This document shows, piece by piece, positions 26,310-35,200 of a stretch of 64,000 nt of DNA. The position numbers and the translations under genes are program-made. Source of the stretch: Bacteroidota bacterium (GTDB lineage Bacteria > Bacteroidota > Bacteroidia > B-17B0 > Aurantibacillaceae); assembly GCA_021156365.1 (NCBI GenBank), contig JAJNDK010000002.1, positions 124,001 through 188,000 on the forward strand, read 5' to 3'. Each line of letters starts with the position of its first letter. Positions within the stretch are counted from its first letter, which is position 1. The notes below the pieces were generated by a model. That model did no database searches. It was given only the letters and a program-made list of their open reading frames with translations, and was not told where the DNA came from.

Positions 26310-27497
26310 ATGAAGATAACCCTGACCACATTTGTCTTATTAATCGGGCTGATCAGTGCATCCGCGCAGGATCTCAAAGTATTTACCGACAAGGAAATTG
26401 CCATAGGCGCCAAACGTATAGATAAATACCTGCCACTGCTGCAGGGCAAAAATGTAGCCCTCGTTGCCAATATTACTTCGATGATCAACAATACGCACCT
26501 GGTGGATACCTTGCTGCAGCTGAAAGTGAACGTCAAAAAAATCTTTTCTCCGGAACATGGCTTCAGAGGTCTGGCAGATGCGGGAGAAAAGGTAGGGAAT
26601 CAAAAAGACAGCAAAACAGGACTGCCGATCATCTCTTTATACGGCAAACATAAAAAACCGACAAAAGAAGACCTCGCCGGGATCGATATAGTAGTATATG
26701 ATATGCAGGATGTGGGAGTGCGTTTTTATACCTATATCTCTACCATGAGCTATTGCATGGAGGCCTGTGCCGAAAACAACAAACCTTTTGTAGTGCTCGA
26801 CCGTCCCAACCCGAACGGGTATTATATCGACGGGCCGGTGCTGGATCCGAAATGGAAATCCTTCCTCGGGCTGCATCCGGTACCGCTTGTGTATGGCATG
26901 ACCTGCGGCGAATACGCTCAGATGGTGAACGGGGAAGGCTGGCTGGCAGAAGGAAAAAAATGTAATCTAACCGTTATTCCGCTGATCAATTATACACACC
27001 AGGTGTCGTATGAATTACCGGTGAAACCCTCTCCTAATTTGCCGAATATGACAGCCGTTTATTTATATCCTTCCTTAGGTTTGTTTGAAGGTACGATCAT
27101 GTCGGTGGGCAGAGGATCCGACTGGCCTTTCCAGGTGGTGGGGCATCCGGCCTTAAAAAATTACAAAATGACTTTTACGCCAAAACCTACTGCAGGCGCA
27201 AAAAATCCTAAATATGAAGGGCTGGAATGCAAGGGTTTTGATCTGCGGGTGTTTGGCGACGAGGTGATAAAAGTATCGCGGCAATTGTATCTTTTCTGGC
27301 TGATAGAAACGTATGCTGAATTGAAGCGCCCTGATTTTTTTGATGAGAATTTTAATTACCACGCCGGGAACGATCTTTTGCAAAAGCAGATCAAAGAAGG
27401 CAAAACGGAGGAAGAGATCCGGAAAAGCTGGAAAGCGGATATTGATAAATTTAAATTGGTTCGTAAGAAATACCTGCTTTATAAGGATTTTGAATGA
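26310..27497 (+). CDS. namZ: DUF1343 protein, NamZ-like exo-beta-N-acetylmuramidase
   Basis: Resembles B. subtilis NamZ (YbbC), which releases MurNAc from peptidoglycan fragments; a role in wall recycling is inferred. A signal peptide ends at SASAQ (residues 1-19). Core motifs are NVALVANITS, IFSPEHGFRG (about 80-90, with the acidic residue thought catalytic), DIVVYDMQDVGVRFYTYIST (about 130-149) and LDRPNPNGYYIDGPVLD (about 168-184). Length (395) fits the family. It is divergent from the permease gene; a shared bidirectional terminator lies downstream. Confidence 0.9.
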   Translation: MKITLTTFVLLIGLISASAQDLKVFTDKEIAIGAKRIDKYLPLLQGKNVALVANITSMINNTHLVDTLLQLKVNVKKIFSPEHGFRGLADAGEKVGNQKDSKTGLPIISLYGKHKKPTKEDLAGIDIVVYDMQDVGVRFYTYISTMSYCMEACAENNKPFVVLDRPNPNGYYIDGPVLDPKWKSFLGLHPVPLVYGMTCGEYAQMVNGEGWLAEGKKCNLTVIPLINYTHQVSYELPVKPSPNLPNMTAVYLYPSLGLFEGTIMSVGRGSDWPFQVVGHPALKNYKMTFTPKPTAGAKNPKYEGLECKGFDLRVFGDEVIKVSRQLYLFWLIETYAELKRPDFFDENFNYHAGNDLLQKQIKEGKTEEEIRKSWKADIDKFKLVRKKYLLYKDFE

Positions 27498-27510
27498 CAC
27501 GGGTTTTTTA

Positions 27511-27538
27511 GCCGCGGATTTGCACAGATTACGCAGAT
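27511..27538 (+). repeat. Dispersed ACAGATTACGCAGAT-type element
   Basis: Reads GCCGCGGATTTGCACAGATT followed by ACGCAGAT. Related sequence is found at 30691, 33486-33590 and 44118, always between genes or at a gene edge. Confidence 0.6.
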
Positions 27539-27612
27539 ATCGTCTAATAAAAGGAAAATACAGTTCCGTAAAATTAAAAAATCTGTGTGAACATTTATTG
27601 CTTTGCTTATAT

Positions 27613-27646
27613 AAAAAATCCCCGACCTAAGGCCGGGGATTTTTTT
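27613..27646. terminator. Bidirectional terminator between the namZ-like and plug-protein genes
   Basis: AAAAAATCCCCG pairs with CGGGGATTTTTT around a short loop, so poly-T follows on either strand. The two flanking genes converge on it. Confidence 0.92.
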
Positions 27647-27650
27647 GGTT

Positions 27651-28520
27651 TTAGTCTTGTGGTTGTACCTGTTGTTGTTTTTCTTTTTCTGCCTGCTTTT
27701 CTTTTTCTATTTCCTCTTCCCTTTTCTTTTTGGCAACTTCATACGCAGCATCTTCTTTTTGTTTCTTTACCTTTTCCTGGTATTTCCGGTTCCGGATATT
27801 CTGCTCGGCAATTCCGCTGAAATAATCCCTTGTGGTTATTACGATCACAGCTCCTGTTACATCTCCGTACTGAGCAGGAATACCACCCGTGATCACCGAC
27901 AGGTTCTGGATAGCCATCCCGGAAACATCTGTATCAGGGAAGGGCATCAGATCACCATCCACAAAGTATTTGGAAGCGCCAGGACGTGCACCGCGGGAAT
28001 ACAGCAAACCGTCATCTGTAACATATATGTCCGAAGAGATATTCGCGATCATTCCCTTCACATCACCTTTCGTTACTGCCATTTGGCTCAATTGCTCATG
28101 GTTCAGCTTATGCATGGTGATGTAATTTACATCCACAATGGGTTTTTCCCATTCTTTTGTGCTTACTACTTCCACTCCGGTGAGTGTATTCATTTCCAGA
28201 TCCACATCGACATAAGCTGTTTCTTCCTGGCCCACTTCTACGTTCGGGAAACGTAATGTTTTGTGGCCTACGTAAGTAACCAATACTTCGTAATTACCTG
28301 CCTGCAATTGCTTCAGGGAATATTTGCCATCCATATCCGTGGCCTCCTGTTTCATTATCATTCCTCCCTGCAGTACTTTTACGATAGCTCCCATAACAGG
28401 ATTGTGCTCATCATCAAGCACGATGCCTTTGATCTGTCCGTTGCTGTTTTGAGAAAATCCGAACAGGCCAAAGCTCATAAAGAAGAGGATACCTGCTATT
28501 TTGTTGATTGTTGTTTTCAT
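27651..28520 (-). CDS. Carboxypeptidase-regulatory plus TonB-plug protein without a barrel
   Basis: Signal peptide (residues 1-23, ending FGFSQ), then a carboxypeptidase-regulatory-like beta-sandwich (GQIKGIVLDDEHNPVMGAIVKV, about 29-50, to YVGHKTLRFPNV). A TonB-dependent receptor plug-like domain follows (VEVVSTKEW; RGARPGASKYFVDGD; IQNLSVITGGIPAQYGDVTGAVIVITTR, cut here). It stops at 289 residues with a charged K/E/Q helix instead of the 22-strand barrel. So it cannot be an ordinary receptor. It may be a soluble or periplasmic accessory; no SusD-like partner is adjacent. Confidence 0.82.
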   Translation of the reverse strand: MKTTINKIAGILFFMSFGLFGFSQNSNGQIKGIVLDDEHNPVMGAIVKVLQGGMIMKQEATDMDGKYSLKQLQAGNYEVLVTYVGHKTLRFPNVEVGQEETAYVDVDLEMNTLTGVEVVSTKEWEKPIVDVNYITMHKLNHEQLSQMAVTKGDVKGMIANISSDIYVTDDGLLYSRGARPGASKYFVDGDLMPFPDTDVSGMAIQNLSVITGGIPAQYGDVTGAVIVITTRDYFSGIAEQNIRNRKYQEKVKKQKEDAAYEVAKKKREEEIEKEKQAEKEKQQQVQPQD

Positions 28521-28726
28521 AATTTCTATTTTTAATTTATTTGTTTTTCTATTTCTTTAAGACCGGCTTTCTGCTAATAAGACGAAAGGAGAAACAGATT
28601 CCATAAATTATTTTTGACAATACATAAAATCTAAAAAAAGTTCCCTGATAACAATAAAGTGCAGCCGATCACGTTTTTTGGGAAATCACCCATTGTTTAT
28701 ATTTTAGAGCAAAATATCCCTGATCA

Positions 28727-29517
28727 ATGAAGTATTCTACCTTTTATACATCACCCTTTTTCCTTTTCGGCTGCCTGGTCTCAACAGGATACAGCTTTTA
28801 AGCTGCGGAAATTTTTTGGAAGTGCAGAGATGTATTCAGAAGCTGCTACCGGATTGCAGATCCGGCGTTTAAACGGGCCTACGTTCCGAACTTCAATTAT
28901 GATGCTGCAGAGCTCTCCGGCCTGAAACCAGAAGATATTATGATCCGAAAAATGACGCCTGGGGATCAGGACACGGATTTGGGGTATACGGAAATCTAAA
29001 GATCTATAAAGGGTTTCGCGTAAAATTCGGCCTTGAATACAATTGCTTTAAATATAAAACGAAAGCCATTGATACATTTTATGTACAATCCTATGGCAAT
29101 AATCCAAACGGTATTTACCCTTTGTTTATAGAGCTGCCCGTGAAAAAACACATTAATAATACCTCTATCAGGTATGAGCTCCGGTTTGTTTCCGTTCCGG
29201 TAAAGCTGCATTATTATTATCCGCTTAGCAAAAACCTGTTTCTGAATGCCGGTGCAGGTGTTACGCTAAACCATTGTTTCTACAAAGGAATACGGGTATC
29301 AACAACTGATATGCCGGTCTGGACCACTGAAACCAAAGATCGGCTCTCAAAAAACCTATCCTTTAATTTTTCGGTTGGGATCAATTATTTTATTACCCGG
29401 AAAGTGGGGATCTCATTCGATCCGTTCTTTAAAATCGACAGGAATTACGGTGACTTCTATTTCTCTTCAAAAGTGAAATATTACAGCCTGGGTGCTAAGG
29501 TCGGCCTGACTTTTTGA
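28727..29517 (+). pseudogene. Frameshifted outer-membrane beta-barrel gene, paralogue of the gene at 30813
   Basis: Reading across frames reconstructs a relative of the intact gene at 30813. Matching blocks are WSQQDTAFKLRKFFGS (versus WSQQDTAFRLKKFIGS), VPNFNYD (versus IPNYGYD), YGNLKIYKGFRVKFGLEY (versus YGNVRLYKGLRLKFGLGY), AIDTFYVQSY and RFVSVPVKLHYYYPLSKN. At least three frame changes occur in the first 250 bases; from about 28930 to the TGA at 29517 one frame stays open, with the barrel-like end VGLTF. The signal-like start at 28727 ends in a stop after 24 codons. A decayed gene duplicate is the best reading. Confidence 0.85.
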
Positions 29518-29531
29518 TCTTCCGGGATAAA

Positions 29532-30650
29532 TTATTCTTTATACATGAGTACGCCATCCTCTACTATGTATTCATCCGTATATAAACCCGTGTAATAAGC
29601 ATCCAGCCAGGTAAAAAACGAATCGAAGCCGGTATGAAGCGGCCCTTCTATTGTATCGTGCAGGAGCACCTGCCCCACTTCACCATCCGGACCGGGAGCC
29701 ATGTCAATGACCAAATGAGAGCCAAAACTATCCATTGCGAAAGGAACCCATTTCTCGTGCCACCAAACCTGTTGTATGGCCGGGTTTCCCCGGAGTTTGT
29801 GCAGAGCACCGTTAAATTTTCCTTCTGCATTCATTTTGTTCATAGACTGCCAAAAGTCTATGATACTTTTTACGGTTGAAGAATAATAAATTTTCAATTT
29901 GGGTTTCCGGTTTATCAGATCTATGGAAACTTTGAAGTCAGGCAGGAGCTCAAAACCCAGTGCTTTCTCCAGCTCATCACCAGCTTTCCGGTCTTTCGAC
30001 TTCACCGCTTTTCTAAGCACCTCTGCCTCGCTCACCCCTTGTTCCACATACCAATCCGCAACTTTGCCCCAGATCTCATACATTCGCTCCCCCACAACAG
30101 AAGTTGGTTTTCTTGAAGGATCCCTCAGCAGTTCTCGTACGGAAGCCACGATCCGTTCGCTGAAACCGGGGTTCATTTTTTCCAGCTCTGCTCCCTCCTT
30201 TTCAAACATAGGTATTAGGCTCAGTACTCTCCCTTTTTCATTTTTTTCATCCAGAAACTCCATCGACATGTAACTGCTGTCGATGATCATACAGCTCTTC
30301 ATTCCTTTAAACAAAGGTATTGTCAGGTGGTTATATACTTTTGTTGTATGGATCCTCTTTTCTTTTTCCAGCAGCTCAAAGATCTGCTTAAAAAACTCAC
30401 CGATCTCTTTCACGGTAGTTTTGGTAAGCTTACCCTTCACTTCCAGCCTGAACTCGATCGAATGTACTTTGGAAAGGTTTGAAAAACCCGCTGAGCAAAC
30501 TGCTGAGTCGAAAATCTCGTCTTCGGGCACCGGATCGTAAACGACCAGCTGAATTGCGTTTTTGTTTCCCGGATCCGTTTCAATAATAGTATCCGGTGTT
30601 CCGTAGAGATTTTTATATCCCTTCAGCAATGCTTTCAGTGTAGTACTCAT
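29532..30650 (-). CDS. Possible SUFU-like plus SMI1/KNR4-like two-domain protein
   Basis: Cytoplasmic, about 372 residues. The C-terminal third matches the SMI1/KNR4 fold: WWHEKWVPFAMDSFGSHLVIDM, then PGPDGEVGQV and FDSFFTWLDAY. The N-terminal half (IQLVVYDPVPEDEIFDSAVCSAGFS, cut, about residues 33-58) looks like a suppressor-of-fused-type domain, which is less certain. Both domain families are common as immunity proteins in polymorphic toxin systems, but no toxin gene is adjacent. I take the ATG at 30650; the GTG 16 codons upstream lies in a dispersed repeat. Confidence 0.65.
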   Translation of the reverse strand: MSTTLKALLKGYKNLYGTPDTIIETDPGNKNAIQLVVYDPVPEDEIFDSAVCSAGFSNLSKVHSIEFRLEVKGKLTKTTVKEIGEFFKQIFELLEKEKRIHTTKVYNHLTIPLFKGMKSCMIIDSSYMSMEFLDEKNEKGRVLSLIPMFEKEGAELEKMNPGFSERIVASVRELLRDPSRKPTSVVGERMYEIWGKVADWYVEQGVSEAEVLRKAVKSKDRKAGDELEKALGFELLPDFKVSIDLINRKPKLKIYYSSTVKSIIDFWQSMNKMNAEGKFNGALHKLRGNPAIQQVWWHEKWVPFAMDSFGSHLVIDMAPGPDGEVGQVLLHDTIEGPLHTGFDSFFTWLDAYYTGLYTDEYIVEDGVLMYKE

Positions 30651-30690
30651 AATGTAATAAGGATCGTGAAGGTACACATTTATCTTTTTT

Positions 30691-30706
30691 GCAGACACGG
30701 ATTTTT
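30691..30706 (+). repeat. Short copy of the dispersed GCAGACACGGATTT element
   Basis: GCAGACACGGATTTTT shares its first 14 bases with 33486 and most of them with 44118. It covers a possible GTG start of the minus-strand gene. Confidence 0.5.
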
Positions 30707-30812
30707 AGTCACTCTTATTCTTTAACGAAGAGCTCTATTCTTTTTAAACCAGAAATAGTTTTTTTGGTAAAACCGGTATTCTTTTTTATTTTTAGGGTAG
30801 ACCGCCCGACCT

Positions 30813-31568
30813 ATGAACCGATTTTCTCTTGTGTGCATCGCCCTTTTTTACTTTTCAACTGTGTGGTCTCAACAGGATACGGCTTTCAGGCTGAAAAAAT
30901 TTATCGGGAGCATAGAAGTTCATGCGGGAGTCAGCTTCTTTCAAAAAGACACTGTTCATATTCCTAATTACGGTTATGACCGCGCTGATGCGGGATTTCC
31001 GGATGACAAACGCTATTTCTACTCAAGAAACAGGACCCCCGGTAGTAACTATGGAGGCGCTATTTATGGCAATGTAAGGCTTTACAAAGGACTCCGCTTA
31101 AAGTTTGGTCTGGGTTATGAATCCTTTCAGTCGAAAACAGCTGTTATCGATACTTTTTATATTCAATCCTATGACTATAGTAGTAATAACTGGAGTTCAG
31201 GAATTTCATTTGTTGCATTGCCTGTAAAAAAACTTGTGCGGACCGTTCGTGTAAACTATGAAAGACATTTTGTTTCTCTTCCGCTTAAGTTGCATTATTA
31301 CTTCCCCATCAGAAAAAAGATATCCCTGAATGCAGGTTTGGGTCTTATCCTTGGCTTTGCCCCATATCAAAAGATTGAAGCGCGCAGTACGGATGGCTCG
31401 TACAATTATTCTACCCATACTACACCCAGTCTTGATGGTCTTATAGAGTTTTCGGTTGGTTCAAACTATTATATCTCAAAAAAACTAAGCCTGTCTTTTG
31501 ATCCATTCCTCAGGATAGGAGGCTTTACACTTTACACTGCCGGCGGTAGGATCGGTTTCAGTTTTTAG
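30813..31568 (+). CDS. Outer-membrane beta-barrel protein (PorT-like size class)
   Basis: A signal peptide ends at TVWSQ (residue 19-20). The mature ~230 residues alternate polar and hydrophobic positions, with aromatic girdles (GGAIYGNVRLYKGLRLKFGLGY) and paired strands such as RHFVSLPLKLHYYFPI and KKISLNAGLGLILGF. It ends in GGRIGFSF, a C-terminal phenylalanine strand typical of outer-membrane insertion. Function unknown. The decayed copy at 28727 shows the family has duplicated here. It is convergent with the TMEM175 gene, 11 bases apart. Confidence 0.78.
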   Translation: MNRFSLVCIALFYFSTVWSQQDTAFRLKKFIGSIEVHAGVSFFQKDTVHIPNYGYDRADAGFPDDKRYFYSRNRTPGSNYGGAIYGNVRLYKGLRLKFGLGYESFQSKTAVIDTFYIQSYDYSSNNWSSGISFVALPVKKLVRTVRVNYERHFVSLPLKLHYYFPIRKKISLNAGLGLILGFAPYQKIEARSTDGSYNYSTHTTPSLDGLIEFSVGSNYYISKKLSLSFDPFLRIGGFTLYTAGGRIGFSF

Positions 31569-31579
31569 TCAAAAAAAAA

Positions 31580-32164
31580 TCACTCTTCTTCCTCCTTAAA
31601 AATGATCTCAATTCTCTTATCCGGGATCAGCCAGATAAATGCAGCGAAAATATAGGCTATCGCAGCGATCCAGACGGATACCCAACAAGTGCAAATAGCA
31701 GTAATGTAGATCAGCGGCGACATCTTTCCCTTCAGGTCTTTACCGATTGCTTTAGAAAGAATAGAATCCGCTCCGTGTGTTTTTATGATCTGTTGTTGCA
31801 GTATGTAATACGCAATAGCTGACATCAATAAAATAATACCATACAAAGCCATCGGCATAGGCGTAAAATGGTTCTCGCCCATCCAACCCGTTGCAAACGG
31901 AATAAGGGACAACCAGAACAACAAATGAAGATTGGCCCACAAAATGCCTCCCGTTACTTTCTTCACGGTATGCATCATATGGTGATGGTTGTTCCAGTAT
32001 ATCCCGATATAGATAAAACTTAATACATAGCTCAGGAAAACAGGGATCAGGGGCAGCAGATCCTTTAGCTCATGACCATGCGGCACTTTTATTTCGAGTA
32101 TCATGATGGTGATAATGATCGCCAGAACACCATCACTGAATGCTTCTAACCTTCCTTTTTTCAT
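31580..32164 (-). CDS. TMEM175 family potassium channel (DUF1211)
   Basis: Membrane channel of the TMEM175 family, which in bacteria conducts potassium. The family motif RLEAFSDGVLAIIITIMILE is at residues 5-24, with the FSDG turn exact. About five to six helices follow (for example 41-58, 77-95, 104-122, 150-175). Length (194) is typical. An acidic tail ends EEEE. Single gene, downstream of a terminator belonging to the acyl-CoA dehydrogenase gene. Confidence 0.9.
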   Translation of the reverse strand: MKKGRLEAFSDGVLAIIITIMILEIKVPHGHELKDLLPLIPVFLSYVLSFIYIGIYWNNHHHMMHTVKKVTGGILWANLHLLFWLSLIPFATGWMGENHFTPMPMALYGIILLMSAIAYYILQQQIIKTHGADSILSKAIGKDLKGKMSPLIYITAICTCWVSVWIAAIAYIFAAFIWLIPDKRIEIIFKEEEE

Positions 32165-32189
32165 ACTATTCTTTTACGTGCTAAAATAA

Positions 32190-32217
32190 AAAACCCTTCC
32201 GCAAAACGAAAGGGTTC
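32190..32217 (-). terminator. Terminator of the glutaryl-CoA dehydrogenase gene
   Basis: AACCCTT and AAGGGTT form the stem, extended by CG pairs. On the minus strand TTTTTTA follows. Confidence 0.82.
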
Positions 32218-32239
32218 CTGTTAAATAGTTAAAAACTCA

Positions 32240-33424
32240 TTAACCGAATGCATTGAAACCTGTCACATCCATACCGGTGATCAGTAAATGAATATCGTGT
32301 GTTCCTTCGTAGGTAATTACTGACTCCAGATTCATCATGTGGCGCATAATAGGATACTCTCCGGTAATACCCATACCACCATGTATCTGGCGGGCTTCAC
32401 GTGCGATCTGCAATGCCATGTTCACGTTGTTGCGTTTTGCCATAGAGATCTGTTGCGGTGATGCACGGTGTTCGTTTTTCAGCTGGCCCAAACGATAGGT
32501 GAGCAACTGTGCTTTGGTGATCTCGGTGATCATCTCTGCTAATTTCTTTTGTGTAAGCTGGAATGCTCCGATAGGTTTGCCAAACTGAACACGCTCTTTG
32601 CTGTACCGCAGCGCGCTGTCATAACAATCCAATGCCGCACCGATAACACCCCAGGCGATACCGTAACGCGCACTGTTAAGACAACCCAAAGGACCTTTCA
32701 AACCTTTGATGTTCGGGAAAATATTTTCTTTCGGAACTTTTACATTATCAAAAACCAATTCGCCAGTAGCGCTCGCACGCAGACTCCATTTGCCATGTGT
32801 TTCAGGCGTTGTGAAACCCGGCATTCCGCGCTCAACAACCAGGCCCCTGATCTCGCCTGCTTCGTCTTTTGCCCACACCACTGCGATGTCTGCAAAAGGT
32901 GAATTGCTGATCCACATTTTTGCACCGTTCAGGATCACATTTTTTCCATCGCCTGCATCTTTGAAATTGGTAAGCATTCCGTTTGGGTTGGAACCATGAT
33001 CCGGTTCTGTTAAACCAAAACAGCCCATCAATTCACCGGTTGCCAGCTTTGGTAAATATTTTTTTCGTTGCTCTTCGCTTCCGTAAGTATAGATCGGGTA
33101 CATCACCAACGAGCTTTGAACAGATGCCGTGGAGCGCAAACCGCTGTCACCGCGTTCGATCTCCTGCATGATGATCCCGTAAGAGATCTGGTCCAGGCCC
33201 GGTCCGCCATACTCCGCAGGAATATACGGTCCGAAAGCGCCGATCTCAGCCAGGCCTTTGATCCAGTGTTTCGGGAATTCTGCCTTCTGAGCGTAATCTT
33301 CAACAGTAGGTGTAACTTCTTTTTTCACCCATGCACGGGCTGTTTCGCGGATCAGTTTGTGCTCATCGCTAAGCAACTCGTCCATTAAATAATAATCGTG
33401 GTGTTGATAGTTATCTGCTGCCAT
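32240..33424 (-). CDS. gcdH: Acyl-CoA dehydrogenase, glutaryl-CoA dehydrogenase type
   Basis: FAD enzyme, probably oxidising and decarboxylating glutaryl-CoA to crotonyl-CoA in lysine and tryptophan breakdown. Signatures are CFGLTEPDHGSNP (about residues 135-147), MWISNSPFADI (about 169), NSARYGIAWGVIGAA (about 247-261), RVQFGKPIGAFQLTQKKLA and the catalytic-glutamate segment TYEGTHDIH (about 375). The arginine in SARYGIAWG and this last block are closer to glutaryl-CoA dehydrogenases than to short-chain relatives. Length (394) is normal. The dispersed palindrome lies 17 bases before its start. Confidence 0.9.
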   Translation of the reverse strand: MAADNYQHHDYYLMDELLSDEHKLIRETARAWVKKEVTPTVEDYAQKAEFPKHWIKGLAEIGAFGPYIPAEYGGPGLDQISYGIIMQEIERGDSGLRSTASVQSSLVMYPIYTYGSEEQRKKYLPKLATGELMGCFGLTEPDHGSNPNGMLTNFKDAGDGKNVILNGAKMWISNSPFADIAVVWAKDEAGEIRGLVVERGMPGFTTPETHGKWSLRASATGELVFDNVKVPKENIFPNIKGLKGPLGCLNSARYGIAWGVIGAALDCYDSALRYSKERVQFGKPIGAFQLTQKKLAEMITEITKAQLLTYRLGQLKNEHRASPQQISMAKRNNVNMALQIAREARQIHGGMGITGEYPIMRHMMNLESVITYEGTHDIHLLITGMDVTGFNAFG

Positions 33425-33440
33425 AATTCGGTTTTTTAAT

Positions 33441-33456
33441 CCCGATAGCTATCGGG
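33441..33456. repeat. Palindrome CCCGATAGCTATCGGG, copy 2
   Basis: Exact 16-base palindrome in the leader region of the glutaryl-CoA dehydrogenase gene. Confidence 0.9.
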
Positions 33457-33485
33457 AGTGCAAATGTACGAAATTTGATTAAAAT

Positions 33486-33590
33486 GCAGACACGGATTTA
33501 GCTTCGCTGAGAAAAGTTCGCAGATAGCGCAGATATTTTTGCGCCTGTATTGTATTGTCTGCCACAGATGTACGCAGATTTCACAGATTT
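33486..33590. repeat. Cluster of ACAGATTACGCAGAT-type dispersed repeats
   Basis: Contains GCAGACACGGATTTA (33486), CGCAGATAGCGCAGATATTT (33519) and GCCACAGATGTACGCAGATT (33561) then TCACAGATTT. All resemble the element at 27511 and 44118. No gene is visible in 33457-33637. Confidence 0.65.
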
Positions 33591-33637
33591 GCTATCCGGA
33601 AGTTTTGTTGTCAAAGGGGATTTTCATAATTGGAAGA

Positions 33638-34153
33638 TCACTCCTTAAACCACCCCGCATACATCAGGTAATTATTCGCGATCCGGTCGATCTCACCGTG
33701 GATCAGCTCCTGGTTGATGTCCTTTACTTTTTTAGCAGGAATGCCGGCGTAGATGCTGCCGCTTTCCACCTTTGTATTCTCCAGCACTACCGCACCTGCT
33801 GCAATAATGGTATTGGAACCGATCTCCACATTGTCCATAACGATAGCTCCCATCCCGATGAGTACGTTATCATGAACCGTACATCCGTGAACAATGGCAT
33901 TGTGTCCCACCGAAACATTATTGCCCAGATGTACTTTTGTTTTTTCGTAGGTACAATGGATCACTGCACCATCCTGGATATTTACTTTGTTGCCCATGCG
34001 GATGGAATTCACGTCACCCCTTACTACAGCATTGAACCACACACTGCAGTTATCGCCCATCACCACATCGCCTACCACCGTACAGTTCTCGGCCAGGAAA
34101 CAATTCTCTCCCATCTTTGGTGAAATACCTTTTACCGGTTTTATTAATGCCAT
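33638..34153 (-). CDS. Gamma-class carbonic anhydrase family protein
   Basis: Left-handed beta-helix protein of the gamma-carbonic anhydrase/PaaY/YrdA group. Hexapeptide repeats run from about residue 12 to 150 (GENCFLAENCTVVGDVVMG and on). Candidate zinc histidines are in VIHCTYEKTKVHLG (about 65 and 74) and VGHNAIVHGC (about 83-89). Length (171) is typical. CO2 hydration is the family activity, though many members are inactive or bind other ligands. Nearby MeaB points to no common pathway. Confidence 0.88.
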   Translation of the reverse strand: MALIKPVKGISPKMGENCFLAENCTVVGDVVMGDNCSVWFNAVVRGDVNSIRMGNKVNIQDGAVIHCTYEKTKVHLGNNVSVGHNAIVHGCTVHDNVLIGMGAIVMDNVEIGSNTIIAAGAVVLENTKVESGSIYAGIPAKKVKDINQELIHGEIDRIANNYLMYAGWFKE

Positions 34154-34220
34154 ACCTTATTTTTTATTTCTGGTTTCGGGTTATGTGTTCTATTCTCAAT
34201 TATATGATACGTATCCTGCA

Positions 34221-35198
34221 CTATAACTTTTCTGTTATTTTTTTGACAGCTGAATATGCACTCAGTTTCCCTTGTAAAACAGCCTCTTCCAGTTCCCGGA
34301 TCAGCGTTGTCAAGCCAGGTTTTTGCAGAAGCAGTTGTTGTAATTGCTCGTTCAGTATTTTTTTAAATGCGAGATTATTCTGCTCGTTCCTCTTTTCACT
34401 GAAATATCCTTTTGTCTGCTGGTGCTCCACATATTTTTCGATCATCTGCCAGATCTCCGGGATACCGGTATTGTTGAGCGATGAACAAACCTTTACTTCC
34501 GGGATCCAACCCGATACATGCGGTGGCAGAAAATGCAGGGCGTTGGCATATTCTGCCCTTGCGCTTTTTGCCTTCTGTTCATTGGTGCCGTCGGCTTTGG
34601 TGATCGCAATTCCATCCGCCATTTCCATAATCCCACGTTTGATCCCCTGCAGCTCATCACCTGCACCAGCCAGCATCAGGAGTAAAAAGAAATCACAAAT
34701 CGTGCTTACTTCAGTTTCGCTTTGTCCTACTCCAACTGTTTCAATAATGATGGTATCAAATCCCGCCGCCTCACAGAGGAGTGTGGCTTCACGCGTTTTC
34801 CAGGTGAGGCCGCCCAGGCTCCCACCCGAAGCAGAAGGCCGGATGAAAGCATTTTTCTGAATGGATAATTGTTCCATCCGTGTTTTATCGCCCAATATAC
34901 TTCCCTTGCTGATATTGCTGCTCGGATCAATGGCAAGCACTGCAATTTTTTTTCCTTCCCCGATCAGGTACATCCCAAATGCCTCGATGAAGGTGCTTTT
35001 ACCCACACCCGGAACACCAGTGATACCAACACGTACGGAGTTTCCGGTCATCGGCAGGATAGCATCGATCAGTGCCTGTGCCAGTGCCTGGTGTGTTGTA
35101 TTCTTTGATTCAATAAGTGTGATCGCCTTACTCAAAACAGCAATATTCCCCTCCCGGAGACCATTTACATATTCACTTATAGAGAGAGGTACCGACAC
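34221..35198 (-). CDS. meaB: Methylmalonyl-CoA mutase-associated GTPase MeaB
   Basis: G3E-type GTPase that chaperones cobalamin loading and protects methylmalonyl-CoA mutase. The P-loop is GITGVPGVGKSTFIE (about residues 58-72), followed by LAIDPSSNISKGSILGDKTRM (cut; about 92-112), IIETVGVGQSE (about 150) and the ITKADG base-recognition motif (about 198). Length (325) is usual. The mutase genes are not in the window. It begins 2 bases after the stop of the DUF486 gene, so the two are probably co-transcribed. Confidence 0.95.
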   Translation of the reverse strand: MSVPLSISEYVNGLREGNIAVLSKAITLIESKNTTHQALAQALIDAILPMTGNSVRVGITGVPGVGKSTFIEAFGMYLIGEGKKIAVLAIDPSSNISKGSILGDKTRMEQLSIQKNAFIRPSASGGSLGGLTWKTREATLLCEAAGFDTIIIETVGVGQSETEVSTICDFFLLLMLAGAGDELQGIKRGIMEMADGIAITKADGTNEQKAKSARAEYANALHFLPPHVSGWIPEVKVCSSLNNTGIPEIWQMIEKYVEHQQTKGYFSEKRNEQNNLAFKKILNEQLQQLLLQKPGLTTLIRELEEAVLQGKLSAYSAVKKITEKL

Positions 35199-35200
35199 GC

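Noticed and set aside
29532-30650. Toxin-immunity cassette
   Set aside because: No toxin-like gene lies on either side; only the immunity-like part can be supported.
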